In this document: positions 51,881 to 60,372 of the stretch, in pieces
How the letters are laid out: each line of letters opens with the position of its first letter
Numbering within the stretch: position 1 is the first letter of the stretch
Notes under the pieces: generated by a model
Seen by the model: only the letters and a program-made list of their open reading frames with translations
What the model was told of the DNA's origin: nothing
The model's database searches: none
Assembly (NCBI RefSeq): GCF_004123295.1
Contig: NZ_SDMK01000005.1
Coordinates: 186,001 to 250,000 of the forward strand
Direction: 5' to 3'
Origin: Silvibacterium dinghuense
GTDB lineage: Bacteria > Acidobacteriota > Terriglobia > Terriglobales > Acidobacteriaceae
Length of the DNA stretch: 64,000 nucleotides
Program-made: the position numbers and the translations under genes

Positions 51881-54634
51881 ATGAGCCCAAGCTCCCCACA
51901 ATTCAGACCCGCACGACTGCGTACTGCCGTTCTTGCCGCTGCTGCTTTTGCGTTCGCATGCTTTTCCGCACGACTGCTCGCCGATCCCGCGCCTTTTGAT
52001 CTGCAGGGACCGCGACTCGAGATCAAGGTGACCCGTGGCGGCATGTCGCTGCCCATCACGCAGGTGCCGAACCTGGCTGTCGGCGACCGCATCTGGATTC
52101 ACCCCGACTTTCCGCTGAGCCAGGCCGCGCACTACCTGCTGATCGCCGCCTTTCTGCGCGGGTCGACCAATCCGCCTCCCGAGAACTGGTTTTTCAAGGC
52201 GGAAACCTGGGATAAGAAGTTCACCGGCCTGAACATCACCGTGCCCGAGGGCGCGCAGCAGGTGATCGTCTTCCTGGCGCCGGAGACCGGTGGGGACTAT
52301 AAAACCCTCATCGGCGCCGTCCGCGGCCGCCCCGGCTCCTTTGTCCGTGCCTCGCAGGATCTGAACCAGGCGAGTCTGGACCGCACCCGCCTTGATACCT
52401 ACCTGGCCGCCGTCCACGAAATCAACAGCACCGATCCCACCAAGCTCAAGGCAGCCACGCCGCTGCTGGCCCGCAGCCTCAGCGTGCAGTTCGACGACAA
52501 GTGCCTGCAGGAGCAGCCCGACCTGCAAGCCTCCTGCCTGACGGCCAAGCAGGACAGCCTGATCCTCGACGACGGCCATAGCCAGTCGATCGTCTCCGCG
52601 CTGACGACCGGCTCGGTGGGCGACCTGGCGCTCGAAGCCAGCTATACGCCACAGGCCAATTACGGCTACTACAGCCCATATATTTCCTCGGTTGTCGATA
52701 TCGCGCACATCCTGGACAGCTTCCACACTGCGCAGTACCAGTACATTCCCGGCCTGGCCTCGTTCCGTGACGGCGCATATGAGCTCAAGCTCAACGCCCC
52801 ACCCTCGTTCCACAATCCGAAGTCAGTGATCGTGGTCGCCCTGCCGCCTGTGGAAGGCTCCCAGCCTCCGCCGCTCCACCCCATCGATGAAAAGCAGGCA
52901 TTCTGCGCGGAAAAGAAGGACCTGGTGCTGCCGGTAGACGGCGCGCCGCTGGTCTTTTCCACACCTTATGCACACAATCTGAAACTCCACCTGGAGAGCG
53001 ACGGCAAGAGCTTCGACCTGCCCCTGGTGCCGGATGCAGCCAAGGGCGGTTTCCGCGTGGATACGAAATCGCTTGGCGGCACCGTCCCTGGTCCAAACAC
53101 CGAGGCTTCGGTCAAGGGTATTTGGGGCTTCTCACCCTTTGACGGTCCGAAGTTCCACCTGCAGGGCGCACGCGAGCAGAAATGGGAACTGGCCTCCACG
53201 GACCAGAACGCGCTGGTGGTCGGCCGCGACGATACCATCCACCTTGAGGCCCTCGACGCGAGCTGCGTGGACTCTGTCGAGTTCAAGGACGCAGGCGGCA
53301 AAGAGAGCAAGGCCGACTGGAAGCTCTCGAAACCCAACCAGCTCGAGGTCAAACTCGCGCTCAAGGATGCCAAACCCGGTGAGCTGACCCTCATCGTGAA
53401 GCAGGCCGGGCTCGAGAAGCCTGAACCGATTCTGACGAAGGCCTACGCCGAAGCCGGCCATCTGGACAGCTTCACCATCCATGCCGGCGACCCCAACGGT
53501 CTGCTCAAAGGCAGCCGCCTCGACGAGGTCGCCAGCCTGACGGTCAAGGGCGCGAAGTTCGAGCCCGGCAGCCTCTCGAGCGCGGAAGGCAGCGATGAGC
53601 TGCCCATGCTGACAAAAGACACCAAGACCGCCTCGGACTTCACCGCCGGACAATCGCTCGACGCGACGGCAACGCTAAAAGACGGCCGCACGCAGAGTGT
53701 CAGCGTCACCGTCGACTCCGCCCGCCCGCGCATCGCGCTCATCGGCAAGAACATCGAGTCCGACAACAGCGCGAACGACAACATCCAGCTCGCCAACCAG
53801 GACGAGCTGCCGCAGAACAGCAAGCTGGTCTTCTCCATCAAGGCGCAGTCGCCCAACAGCTTCAAGCGCGAGGACAAGATTGAAGTCGCGACCGAGGACA
53901 ACTCCTACTCCACCGTGCTCTCGATGGGCGAAGGCACGCTGACCCTGCAGGATGCGAGCACTGCGCTGGCCACGCTCGACCCGGCCAAAGCCTTCGGCGG
54001 CTCTGCCTTCGGCCCGCTGCGCTTCCGCATCGTGGACGCGAACGGCGACAAGGGCGACTGGCAGCCGCTGGCCACGCTGGTGCGCCTGCCGCAGTTCAAG
54101 ACGCTCAACTGCCCCTCGGACACGACACAACCCTGCAAGCTCTCGGGCTCGAACCTGTTCCTCGTCGGCTCCGTGGCCGGCAGCCAGCAGTTCGATCACC
54201 CGGTGCAGGTGCCCGATGGCTTCCCCGGCAATGTGCTGCCGGTGCCGCATCCTGCCGGCGGTCAGCTCTTCGTGAAGCTGCGCGACGACCCCTCGGTCGT
54301 CAACCAGGTCACGCTGACGGCAGTCGTAGCTCCGGCGCCTGCACCGGCTGCGGCCCCGGCACAGCCGGCGGTAACACCGGTGAACCCGGTGATCGCGCCG
54401 GACGGCAAGCCTCGGCCGGACTATACGCGGCCTTCGACACCGAACACGACAACCTCGAACAGCAGCTCGTCTACAGACAACTCGACGAATAGCTCTTCGA
54501 CAACACAGAGCAACAGCCAGTCCGCACAGCCGCAGGCGTCGAGCACCCATTCGCCGTCTGTGGCTGACCCCTCTTCTTCCAGCAGCGAGACGCCGGCCGC
54601 GACCACCACGGCCAGTACCGCTTCGCCGCAATAG
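51881..54634 (+). CDS. Large secreted protein of unknown function
   Basis: 917 residues, ATG at 51881. A signal peptide covers roughly residues 1-35. The body is beta-rich and shows no motif I recognise, with paired Cys scattered through it (DDKCLQEQPDLQASCLT, NCPSDTTQPC). The last 70 residues are a Ser/Thr/Asn-rich low-complexity tail (STQSNSQSAQ type). Such large single-copy exported proteins occur across Acidobacteria. It is followed 63 bp later by eutB. Surface or periplasmic role is inferred only. Confidence 0.78.
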   Translation: MSPSSPQFRPARLRTAVLAAAAFAFACFSARLLADPAPFDLQGPRLEIKVTRGGMSLPITQVPNLAVGDRIWIHPDFPLSQAAHYLLIAAFLRGSTNPPPENWFFKAETWDKKFTGLNITVPEGAQQVIVFLAPETGGDYKTLIGAVRGRPGSFVRASQDLNQASLDRTRLDTYLAAVHEINSTDPTKLKAATPLLARSLSVQFDDKCLQEQPDLQASCLTAKQDSLILDDGHSQSIVSALTTGSVGDLALEASYTPQANYGYYSPYISSVVDIAHILDSFHTAQYQYIPGLASFRDGAYELKLNAPPSFHNPKSVIVVALPPVEGSQPPPLHPIDEKQAFCAEKKDLVLPVDGAPLVFSTPYAHNLKLHLESDGKSFDLPLVPDAAKGGFRVDTKSLGGTVPGPNTEASVKGIWGFSPFDGPKFHLQGAREQKWELASTDQNALVVGRDDTIHLEALDASCVDSVEFKDAGGKESKADWKLSKPNQLEVKLALKDAKPGELTLIVKQAGLEKPEPILTKAYAEAGHLDSFTIHAGDPNGLLKGSRLDEVASLTVKGAKFEPGSLSSAEGSDELPMLTKDTKTASDFTAGQSLDATATLKDGRTQSVSVTVDSARPRIALIGKNIESDNSANDNIQLANQDELPQNSKLVFSIKAQSPNSFKREDKIEVATEDNSYSTVLSMGEGTLTLQDASTALATLDPAKAFGGSAFGPLRFRIVDANGDKGDWQPLATLVRLPQFKTLNCPSDTTQPCKLSGSNLFLVGSVAGSQQFDHPVQVPDGFPGNVLPVPHPAGGQLFVKLRDDPSVVNQVTLTAVVAPAPAPAAAPAQPAVTPVNPVIAPDGKPRPDYTRPSTPNTTTSNSSSSTDNSTNSSSTTQSNSQSAQPQASSTHSPSVADPSSSSSETPAATTTASTASPQ

Positions 54635-54697
54635 CAATTCCCTCCGGCACTCGTGGCGGGTGGGGTAATCTGGACTCCACCGAACACCTCACCTGCC

Positions 54698-56038
54698 ATG
54701 AGCTACCGGCACACCATCCGCGGCGTCTCCTACGTGTTTGCCGATCTTCGCGAGCTGCTCGCGAAGGCCACCCCGGCGCGCAGCGGCGATGAGCTGGCAG
54801 GCATCGCTGCAACCTCCGCCGCCGAGCGCGTAGCCGCGCAGATGACTCTCGCCGATCTGCCTCTCGCCGAATTTCTCTCGAAACCTCTTATCGAAGAAGA
54901 CGAGGTCACGCGCCTCATCCACACGCAACAGGATGCCGCGGCCTTTGCGCCGCTGGCGGGCTTTACCGTGGGCGAGCTGCGCGACTGGCTGCTGGGCGAT
55001 GAGGCCACCGGGGAGCGCCTCGCGTCGCTGCACTGGGCCTTTACGCCGGAGATGGCAGCCGCCGTCTCAAAGCTCATGCGCCTGCAGGACCTGGTCCTCG
55101 TCGCGCGCAAGATCGAGGTCGTCACCCGCTTCCGCACCACCATCGGGCTCAAAGGCACGCTCGCCTCGCGCCTGCAGCCGAATCACCCTACCGACGATCC
55201 CACCGGCATCGCCGCATCGATCCTCGACGGGCTGCTGCTCGGCGTGGGCGATGCGGTCATCGGCATCAATCCGGTCTCGGATAACATCGCCACCACCACT
55301 ACGCTGCTCACACTCATCGACCGCGTGCGCGAGCGGTATCGCATCCCGGTGCAAAGCTGCGTGCTGGCGCACATCACCACGCAGATGCAGGCGCTCGCAC
55401 GCGGAGCGCCGGTCGATCTGCTCTTTCAGTCGATCGCGGGCACGGAGAAAGCGAATGCCTCCTTCGGCGTCTCGCTCTCTCTATTAGATGAAGCGTATGC
55501 AGCGGGACTCTCGCTCAAGCGCGGCACGCTCGGCAACAACCTGATGTACTTCGAGACCGGCCAGGGCAGTGCGCTTTCTGCGAATGCACATCATGGCATC
55601 GATCAGCAGACATGCGAGGCACGCGCCTATGCCGTCGCACGGCAATACAAGCCGCTGCTGGTGAACACCGTCGTCGGCTTCATCGGGCCTGAATACCTTT
55701 ACGATGGCAGGCAGATCCTGCGTGCCGCGCTCGAAGATCATTTCTGCGGCAAGCTGCTCGGTCTCCCGATGGGTTGTGATGTCTGCTACACCACGCACGC
55801 CGAGGCCAACGACGACGACACCGACGCCATCATGACCATGCTCGGCGTCGCGGGCGTGAACTACATCATGGGCGTGCCCGGAGCCGATGACGTGATGCTC
55901 AACTACCAGAGCACTTCGTTCCATGACATCGCCTATCTGCGCACCGCGCTCGGATTAAGACCCGCGCCGGAATTCGAAGCCTGGCTTAACACCGGCCTGC
56001 GCGACGATCTATCGCTCGCAGGACTGCTGACCGCATGA
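54698..56038 (+). CDS. eutB: Ethanolamine ammonia-lyase large subunit
   Basis: 446 residues from the ATG at 54698 (MSYRHTIRGVSYVF is the family start; the longer frame begins at 54653). Adenosylcobalamin-dependent enzyme converting ethanolamine to acetaldehyde and ammonia. TIM-barrel with RFRTTIGLKGTLASRLQPNH, GDAVIGINPVSDN and CDVCYTTHAEANDDD. ATGA overlap with eutC. No microcompartment, EutA reactivase, or transporter genes lie in the window. Confidence 0.95.
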   Translation: MSYRHTIRGVSYVFADLRELLAKATPARSGDELAGIAATSAAERVAAQMTLADLPLAEFLSKPLIEEDEVTRLIHTQQDAAAFAPLAGFTVGELRDWLLGDEATGERLASLHWAFTPEMAAAVSKLMRLQDLVLVARKIEVVTRFRTTIGLKGTLASRLQPNHPTDDPTGIAASILDGLLLGVGDAVIGINPVSDNIATTTTLLTLIDRVRERYRIPVQSCVLAHITTQMQALARGAPVDLLFQSIAGTEKANASFGVSLSLLDEAYAAGLSLKRGTLGNNLMYFETGQGSALSANAHHGIDQQTCEARAYAVARQYKPLLVNTVVGFIGPEYLYDGRQILRAALEDHFCGKLLGLPMGCDVCYTTHAEANDDDTDAIMTMLGVAGVNYIMGVPGADDVMLNYQSTSFHDIAYLRTALGLRPAPEFEAWLNTGLRDDLSLAGLLTA

Positions 56039-56910
56039 GCGAAACGCCAGGCCGCCGCGACCCCGCTGCCCCACTCCTCGAGCCTGCGCGTTCGCGGCCA
56101 GCGGGAGCGCGTGCCGAAGGCGATCCGCACTGCGCGCAGCAGATGGGTGCCCCACGTCTCGATGCTGAGACGTGGGAGACAATGCGATCCGCACTGCGCA
56201 CGCATACGCCCGCGCGTGTCGCCCTGCGCAGCGCCGGGCGCTCGCTCGCGACCAGCGAAATTCTCGACCTGAACTGGTCGCTTGCGCAGGCGCGCGATGC
56301 GCTACACACGCCGCTGAGCCTCGCCACGCTTGTGCCATCCTGCATCGCTGCCAAATGGACACCGTTGCGTACGCACAGCGCCGCACGCGATCGCGGAGAG
56401 TACCTGCGACGCCCCGATCTCGGACGCCGGCTCAGCGCAGACTCACGGGATGCACTCACGGCTCTCGATGCAAAACCGCAACCGCTGGCCATCATTCTCG
56501 CTGACGGCCTCTCACCGCTGGCCATCGAACGGCATGCCGTGCCGCTGCTGCTAGCACTGCGTGCGCTTGTACCGGAGATCGCTGCAGCACCGCTGGTCAT
56601 CGCCGAGCAAGCGCGAGTAGCCATCGGCGACGAGATCGGCGAGCTGCTCCACGCACAACTTGCCCTACTCATGATTGGCGAACGCCCCGGTCTGAGCTCG
56701 CCCGACTCGCTCGGCGCTTACTTAACATGGTCACCAAAAACAGGAAGGACGGATGCCGAGCGCAACTGCATCTCGAACATCCGTCCTGAAGGTCTGCGCT
56801 ATCCCGAGGCCGCGGAGAAAATCGCCTTCTACCTGCGCGCAGCACGCCAGCTCGGCCGCACCGGCGTCGATCTTAAAGAGGACTCGCTGCTGCCATCGGG
56901 AGAGAGATAG
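56035..56910 (+). CDS. eutC: Ethanolamine ammonia-lyase small subunit with repeat-derived N-terminal insertion
   Basis: 291 residues, ATG at 56035 overlapping the eutB stop. The lyase core begins at THTPARVALRSAGRSLAT and includes IILADGLSPLAIERHA and YLTWSPKTGRTDAERNCISNIR, with GVDLKE near the end. Relatives go from a short leader straight into the ARxALGRAG motif. Here about 35-40 extra residues (roughly 15-52) are encoded by repeat B (56090-56140) and repeat C (56145-56178), flanked by two copies of GCGATCCGCACTGCGC. Frame is intact, so the enzyme is probably still made. Confidence 0.92.
   Translation: MSETPGRRDPAAPLLEPARSRPAGARAEGDPHCAQQMGAPRLDAETWETMRSALRTHTPARVALRSAGRSLATSEILDLNWSLAQARDALHTPLSLATLVPSCIAAKWTPLRTHSAARDRGEYLRRPDLGRRLSADSRDALTALDAKPQPLAIILADGLSPLAIERHAVPLLLALRALVPEIAAAPLVIAEQARVAIGDEIGELLHAQLALLMIGERPGLSSPDSLGAYLTWSPKTGRTDAERNCISNIRPEGLRYPEAAEKIAFYLRAARQLGRTGVDLKEDSLLPSGER
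56090..56199 (+). repeat. Repeat B and C copies inside eutC
   Basis: Repeat B (inverted) at 56090-56140 and repeat C at 56145-56178 (GGGTGCCCCACGTCTCG, stem CCCACGTCTC/GAGACGTGGG). The 16-bp direct repeat GCGATCCGCACTGCGC is at 56120-56135 and 56184-56199. Confidence 0.8.
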
Positions 56911-57018
56911 AGGAAATGAGGGATAGGGGATAGAAAACCAGGGTGCCCCACGTCTCGCTTCCGAGACGTGGGATAACATCCTAGCGCAGAACGCAAACTA
57001 CACCCTATACCCTGCCTT
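56911..57018. repeat. Repeat E arms enclosing repeat C, copy 4
   Basis: AGGGATAGGGGATAG (about 56918) and CTACACCCTATACCCTG (about 56999) flank repeat C at 56941-56973 (stem CCACGTCTCG / CGAGACGTGG). Lies between convergent eutC and the GH30 gene and may serve as a shared transcription stop. Confidence 0.7.
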
Positions 57019-58422
57019 TCACCAGACATACGTGGCCACAGCAGCGGCCGGCAGAGAAGTCGTGATCGCTTTGCCGTGATCGCGAATCTCGAATTTCTGC
57101 TCTTCCTTCGAGGTATTCGCAACAATCACCACCAGTTTGCCGCCCGGTACCTTGAAGGCCACATTCTCCAGCCCCTCCGGCTCATTCGAGCCGATGCGCA
57201 CCGAGCCATCCGGCACAAACTTCGAGGCCTGCGCCACGGTGTAATAAGCCACATTGCGCGTGATCGAATCACCGTCAATCGTGATCGCGCCTTCGCACAT
57301 CGGGCAACCGCCATCGTTGGTGTGCGGGCCGAAAGATGGATCGGCAGCCAGGTTCCACAGCAGCACATTGCGTGCCCAGTTACGCGGAGCAGCGACGATC
57401 AGCCGCGAGACAGCGCGGGCCACTGCGAGTTGCGTCTCACCTTTCTCGTCAATGGTCATCTGCTCGGTGAAGTAAAGATTTTTCTTCGGAAATGCATCGT
57501 GTACCTGCGTCATCGCGCCGATCTCGCCCTCATAAAGATGAAAAGCCGAGCCGTCGACATACTTTGCCGCAGCAGGGTCTTTGAGGATGGTCAGCGGATA
57601 ATCCGGACGGTTGCAGTTGTGGTCGTAGACGATGATCTTCGTCTTCAGCTTTGCCTTGCCGAAGGCCGGTCCCAACGCCGTCTCGATGAACTTCGCCTGA
57701 TCCTCAGCCTGCATCACCATGCTCGGCGTGTTATGCGGATTCAGCGGCTCATTCTGCACCGTGATCGCATCGATGCCAATGCCCTGCGCGCGCATCGCAT
57801 CGATGTACTTCACGAAATAAGCTGCATACGCACCGTAATACTCCGGCTTCAGGCTTCCGTCTTTCAGCTTGTCATTGGTCTTCATCCACGCCGGAGCCGA
57901 CCATGGCGAGCCGAGAATCTTGATCTTCGGATTGATGGCCAGAATCTCTTTGAGAACGGGCACCACCGTCGTCGCATCAGGACCGAGATCGAACTTCTCG
58001 AGCTTCGGATCGGTCTCACCCGCAGCAAGATCGTCATAGGTGAAGGCATGGTCGTTCATATCGGACGAGCCAATGCTCACGCGGATGTAATTCACGCCGA
58101 TTTCGTTATCGCCGCGCCCGAAGAGCTCCTGCAGCAACTCATGACGCTGCGGCGCGCTCATCTTCATCATCAGCTGAGCGCTGCCGCCGGTGAGAGCGAA
58201 GCCAAAGCCGTCCATCGACTGGAATTTCTGCTTGGTGTCGATCGTGATCACCGGCAGCTTGCCGCCTTCCGCCTTATGAAAGCCGAGGTCCGGCTGCTTC
58301 GCCAGCAGCGCGCTCCGGTCCGCCGTGGTCAGCCATTCGGAGGCATCACTCGATCCGGCAAGAGCCAGCGAAGGCAGGGTCAACAGCATCAGGGCAGGCA
58401 GTACAGCAGATCGAAATCGCAC
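57019..58422 (-). CDS. Secreted glycoside hydrolase family 30
   Basis: 467 residues from the GTG at 58422 (AGGA upstream); the ATG at 58500 adds 26 residues ahead of the signal peptide (PALMLLTLPSLALAG). TIM barrel with a beta-sandwich flank: FQSMDGFGFALTGG start, acid/base Glu in AITVQNEPLN, nucleophile Glu in LYFTEQM. GH30 enzymes act on beta-glucosyl, beta-1,6-glucan or xylan linkages; specificity unknown. It follows the second triad on the same strand. Confidence 0.9.
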   Translation of the reverse strand: MRFRSAVLPALMLLTLPSLALAGSSDASEWLTTADRSALLAKQPDLGFHKAEGGKLPVITIDTKQKFQSMDGFGFALTGGSAQLMMKMSAPQRHELLQELFGRGDNEIGVNYIRVSIGSSDMNDHAFTYDDLAAGETDPKLEKFDLGPDATTVVPVLKEILAINPKIKILGSPWSAPAWMKTNDKLKDGSLKPEYYGAYAAYFVKYIDAMRAQGIGIDAITVQNEPLNPHNTPSMVMQAEDQAKFIETALGPAFGKAKLKTKIIVYDHNCNRPDYPLTILKDPAAAKYVDGSAFHLYEGEIGAMTQVHDAFPKKNLYFTEQMTIDEKGETQLAVARAVSRLIVAAPRNWARNVLLWNLAADPSFGPHTNDGGCPMCEGAITIDGDSITRNVAYYTVAQASKFVPDGSVRIGSNEPEGLENVAFKVPGGKLVVIVANTSKEEQKFEIRDHGKAITTSLPAAAVATYVW

Positions 58423-58559
58423 AGGAGTTCCTCTCAAGTTCGGTCGTGATTCGGTTGCGGATCGGTCGAAGCCCGGCAATACAAAGGCTGCGACCCGCAA
58501 TCATTAGGCCGCCGCGCGCAGCCGGCTGTCAAGCGGAGAAGGAACAATATCCATGAAAA

Positions 58560-58569
58560 CAATCGATTG
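58560..58569 (-). promoter_or_regulatory. LacI-like palindrome upstream of GH30 gene
   Basis: CAATCGATTG, a perfect palindrome with a central CG, preceded by GAAAA, 138 bp upstream of the GTG and 4 bp past the end of the second UnbV gene. Candidate operator for a regulator absent from the window. Confidence 0.3.
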
Positions 58570-58572
58570 CCT

Positions 58573-60372
58573 TCAATGCAGCGCGAGTTTCGCGGGCGAA
58601 GGCTCCGCAGGCTGCGATGCAATCACGCCGGCACCTTCGCGGATCGAGTAGAAGTGTTCACCATCAAGATTGGTGAGCGTTTCTCTTGCACCGTCCGGCC
58701 ATTGCACTTCCACCTTCTCAGCCCGCGCGTGAGAGCCCAGGCCGAAGTGGAGCTGGAGATCGTTTTGCGAAAGATAACTGCCTCCGCTCAATACCTCTCC
58801 GGTCTGCACCAGGTCGCCGCTGGTGACGCGTACACGCGCATTCAGCGCCAGGCGATTGCTCCTCGTCCCCTCGAGCGTGAAGGCGATCCAGTGGTTCTGC
58901 GCACCGCCCTCTGGCCGAAGGATCATCGGGCTGCCGGTGAGGTTTTCGACAATCAACTCCTGCCGCCCATCATGGAAGAGATCCGCAACGGCGAGTCCAC
59001 GACTTACCTGCGGCGTTTCGATGGCAGGACCAGCGTCATGGCTCACATTACGGAATGTGCCGTCGTGCTGATTCCAGAAGAGCAGCTTCGGCTCGCGATA
59101 ACGTGCCGCGGTGTGTGCGTCGTCCACCTGCGGATAGACGTGACCATTCACCACAAAAAAATCGAGCCAGCCGCTGTTATCGAGATCGACGAGCGCATCG
59201 CCCCAACCCACGTAGCCCTTCGTCGCTGCTTCGATCCCGCTTGCCGCGGAAACATCGCTGAAATTCATCTTTCCATCATTCCGATAGACCGCCGCGTATT
59301 CGTTGTCGAAATGAGAAAGGATGAGCGCAGCGCGCCCGGTGTGCAGATAGTCGCCATAAGCGATGCCCATGTTCGCCTGCGCGACTCCGTCCTCGCTGGC
59401 GGCCACGCCTGCACTGTAGGCGATATCGGTAAACGCACCGTTGCCTCCATTGCGGTAGAGATAGTTCTGCTGGCCATCGTTGGTGACGAAGAGATCGAGA
59501 TGGCCATCGTCGTCGAAATCCGACCAGATCGCAGTGAGTCCGTAAAGCTGCTGCGCATCCTCAACGCCGGCCTGCACCGAAACATCGCGAAAGGTACCAT
59601 CGCCGTTATTGCGATAGAGGTTGTCGGGCGATCCCTTCAGTCCGCGAGGTCCGCACTGCACCTCGACGCCGAGATACTTGCACGTCTGGCTCGAGCCAAA
59701 GACCGGCAGCGCCTTCAGGTCGAGATCGACATAGTGCGAGACAAAGAGATCGGCATAACCATCGCCGTCGTAATCGCCAAAAGCCGCTCCCGTCGCCCAC
59801 AGCTTATCTCCGGCAAGACCGGCTGCTTTCGTTACATCGGTAAAGGTGCCGTCCTTGTTATTGCGATAAAGCACTACGCCGCCAAAGCAGGTCACGAGCA
59901 GATCCGGCCAGCCGTCATTGTTGTAATCGCCGACCACTGCGCCCATGGCCCAGCAGGGTGTGGCAACACCCGCTTTGTCGGTGACATCCGTAAATGTGCC
60001 GTCGTGGTTGTTGTGATAGAGCGCGCTTCGCGCAGGTTTGCCGGCAAGAGCCATCTCCACGCTCTGTGCACCGGTGAAGTAAAGATCGGGCCAGCCGTCA
60101 TGGTCGTAATCGATGACCGCCACGCCGCCACTCATCGACTCGACGATATAGCGCTGCCCGGGGCTGGAAAGATGCTCCCAGTGAATACCCGTCCGCGAGG
60201 TAATATCCACAAGCTGGACGGGAGACGAGCTTTCACGCCTCGCCCCTTCGCGCGCCGGGCTCTCGCGCACAGACTCCTGCGCCCGCACACGGCATGCGCC
60301 GCAACACACCGCCATCAGAGCCAGCGCCACGACCTGAAGCTGACGGCCCTTACTGTTTCTGCACTGGCTCAT
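58573..60372 (-). CDS. CRTAC1-like FG-GAP / ASPIC-UnbV secreted protein (triad 2)
   Basis: 599 residues from the ATG at 60372, inside the last 23 bases of the TPR gene; an in-frame ATG at 60387 adds five. Signal peptide to about residue 31 (ACRVRAQ). FG-GAP repeats (DYDHDGWPDLY, DYNNDGWPDLL, DYDGDGYADLF, DFDDDGHLDLF) and ASPIC/UnbV C-terminus (GGSYLSQNDLQLHFGLG). It closely parallels the 3631-5436 protein. Confidence 0.9.
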   Translation of the reverse strand: MSQCRNSKGRQLQVVALALMAVCCGACRVRAQESVRESPAREGARRESSSPVQLVDITSRTGIHWEHLSSPGQRYIVESMSGGVAVIDYDHDGWPDLYFTGAQSVEMALAGKPARSALYHNNHDGTFTDVTDKAGVATPCWAMGAVVGDYNNDGWPDLLVTCFGGVVLYRNNKDGTFTDVTKAAGLAGDKLWATGAAFGDYDGDGYADLFVSHYVDLDLKALPVFGSSQTCKYLGVEVQCGPRGLKGSPDNLYRNNGDGTFRDVSVQAGVEDAQQLYGLTAIWSDFDDDGHLDLFVTNDGQQNYLYRNGGNGAFTDIAYSAGVAASEDGVAQANMGIAYGDYLHTGRAALILSHFDNEYAAVYRNDGKMNFSDVSAASGIEAATKGYVGWGDALVDLDNSGWLDFFVVNGHVYPQVDDAHTAARYREPKLLFWNQHDGTFRNVSHDAGPAIETPQVSRGLAVADLFHDGRQELIVENLTGSPMILRPEGGAQNHWIAFTLEGTRSNRLALNARVRVTSGDLVQTGEVLSGGSYLSQNDLQLHFGLGSHARAEKVEVQWPDGARETLTNLDGEHFYSIREGAGVIASQPAEPSPAKLALH

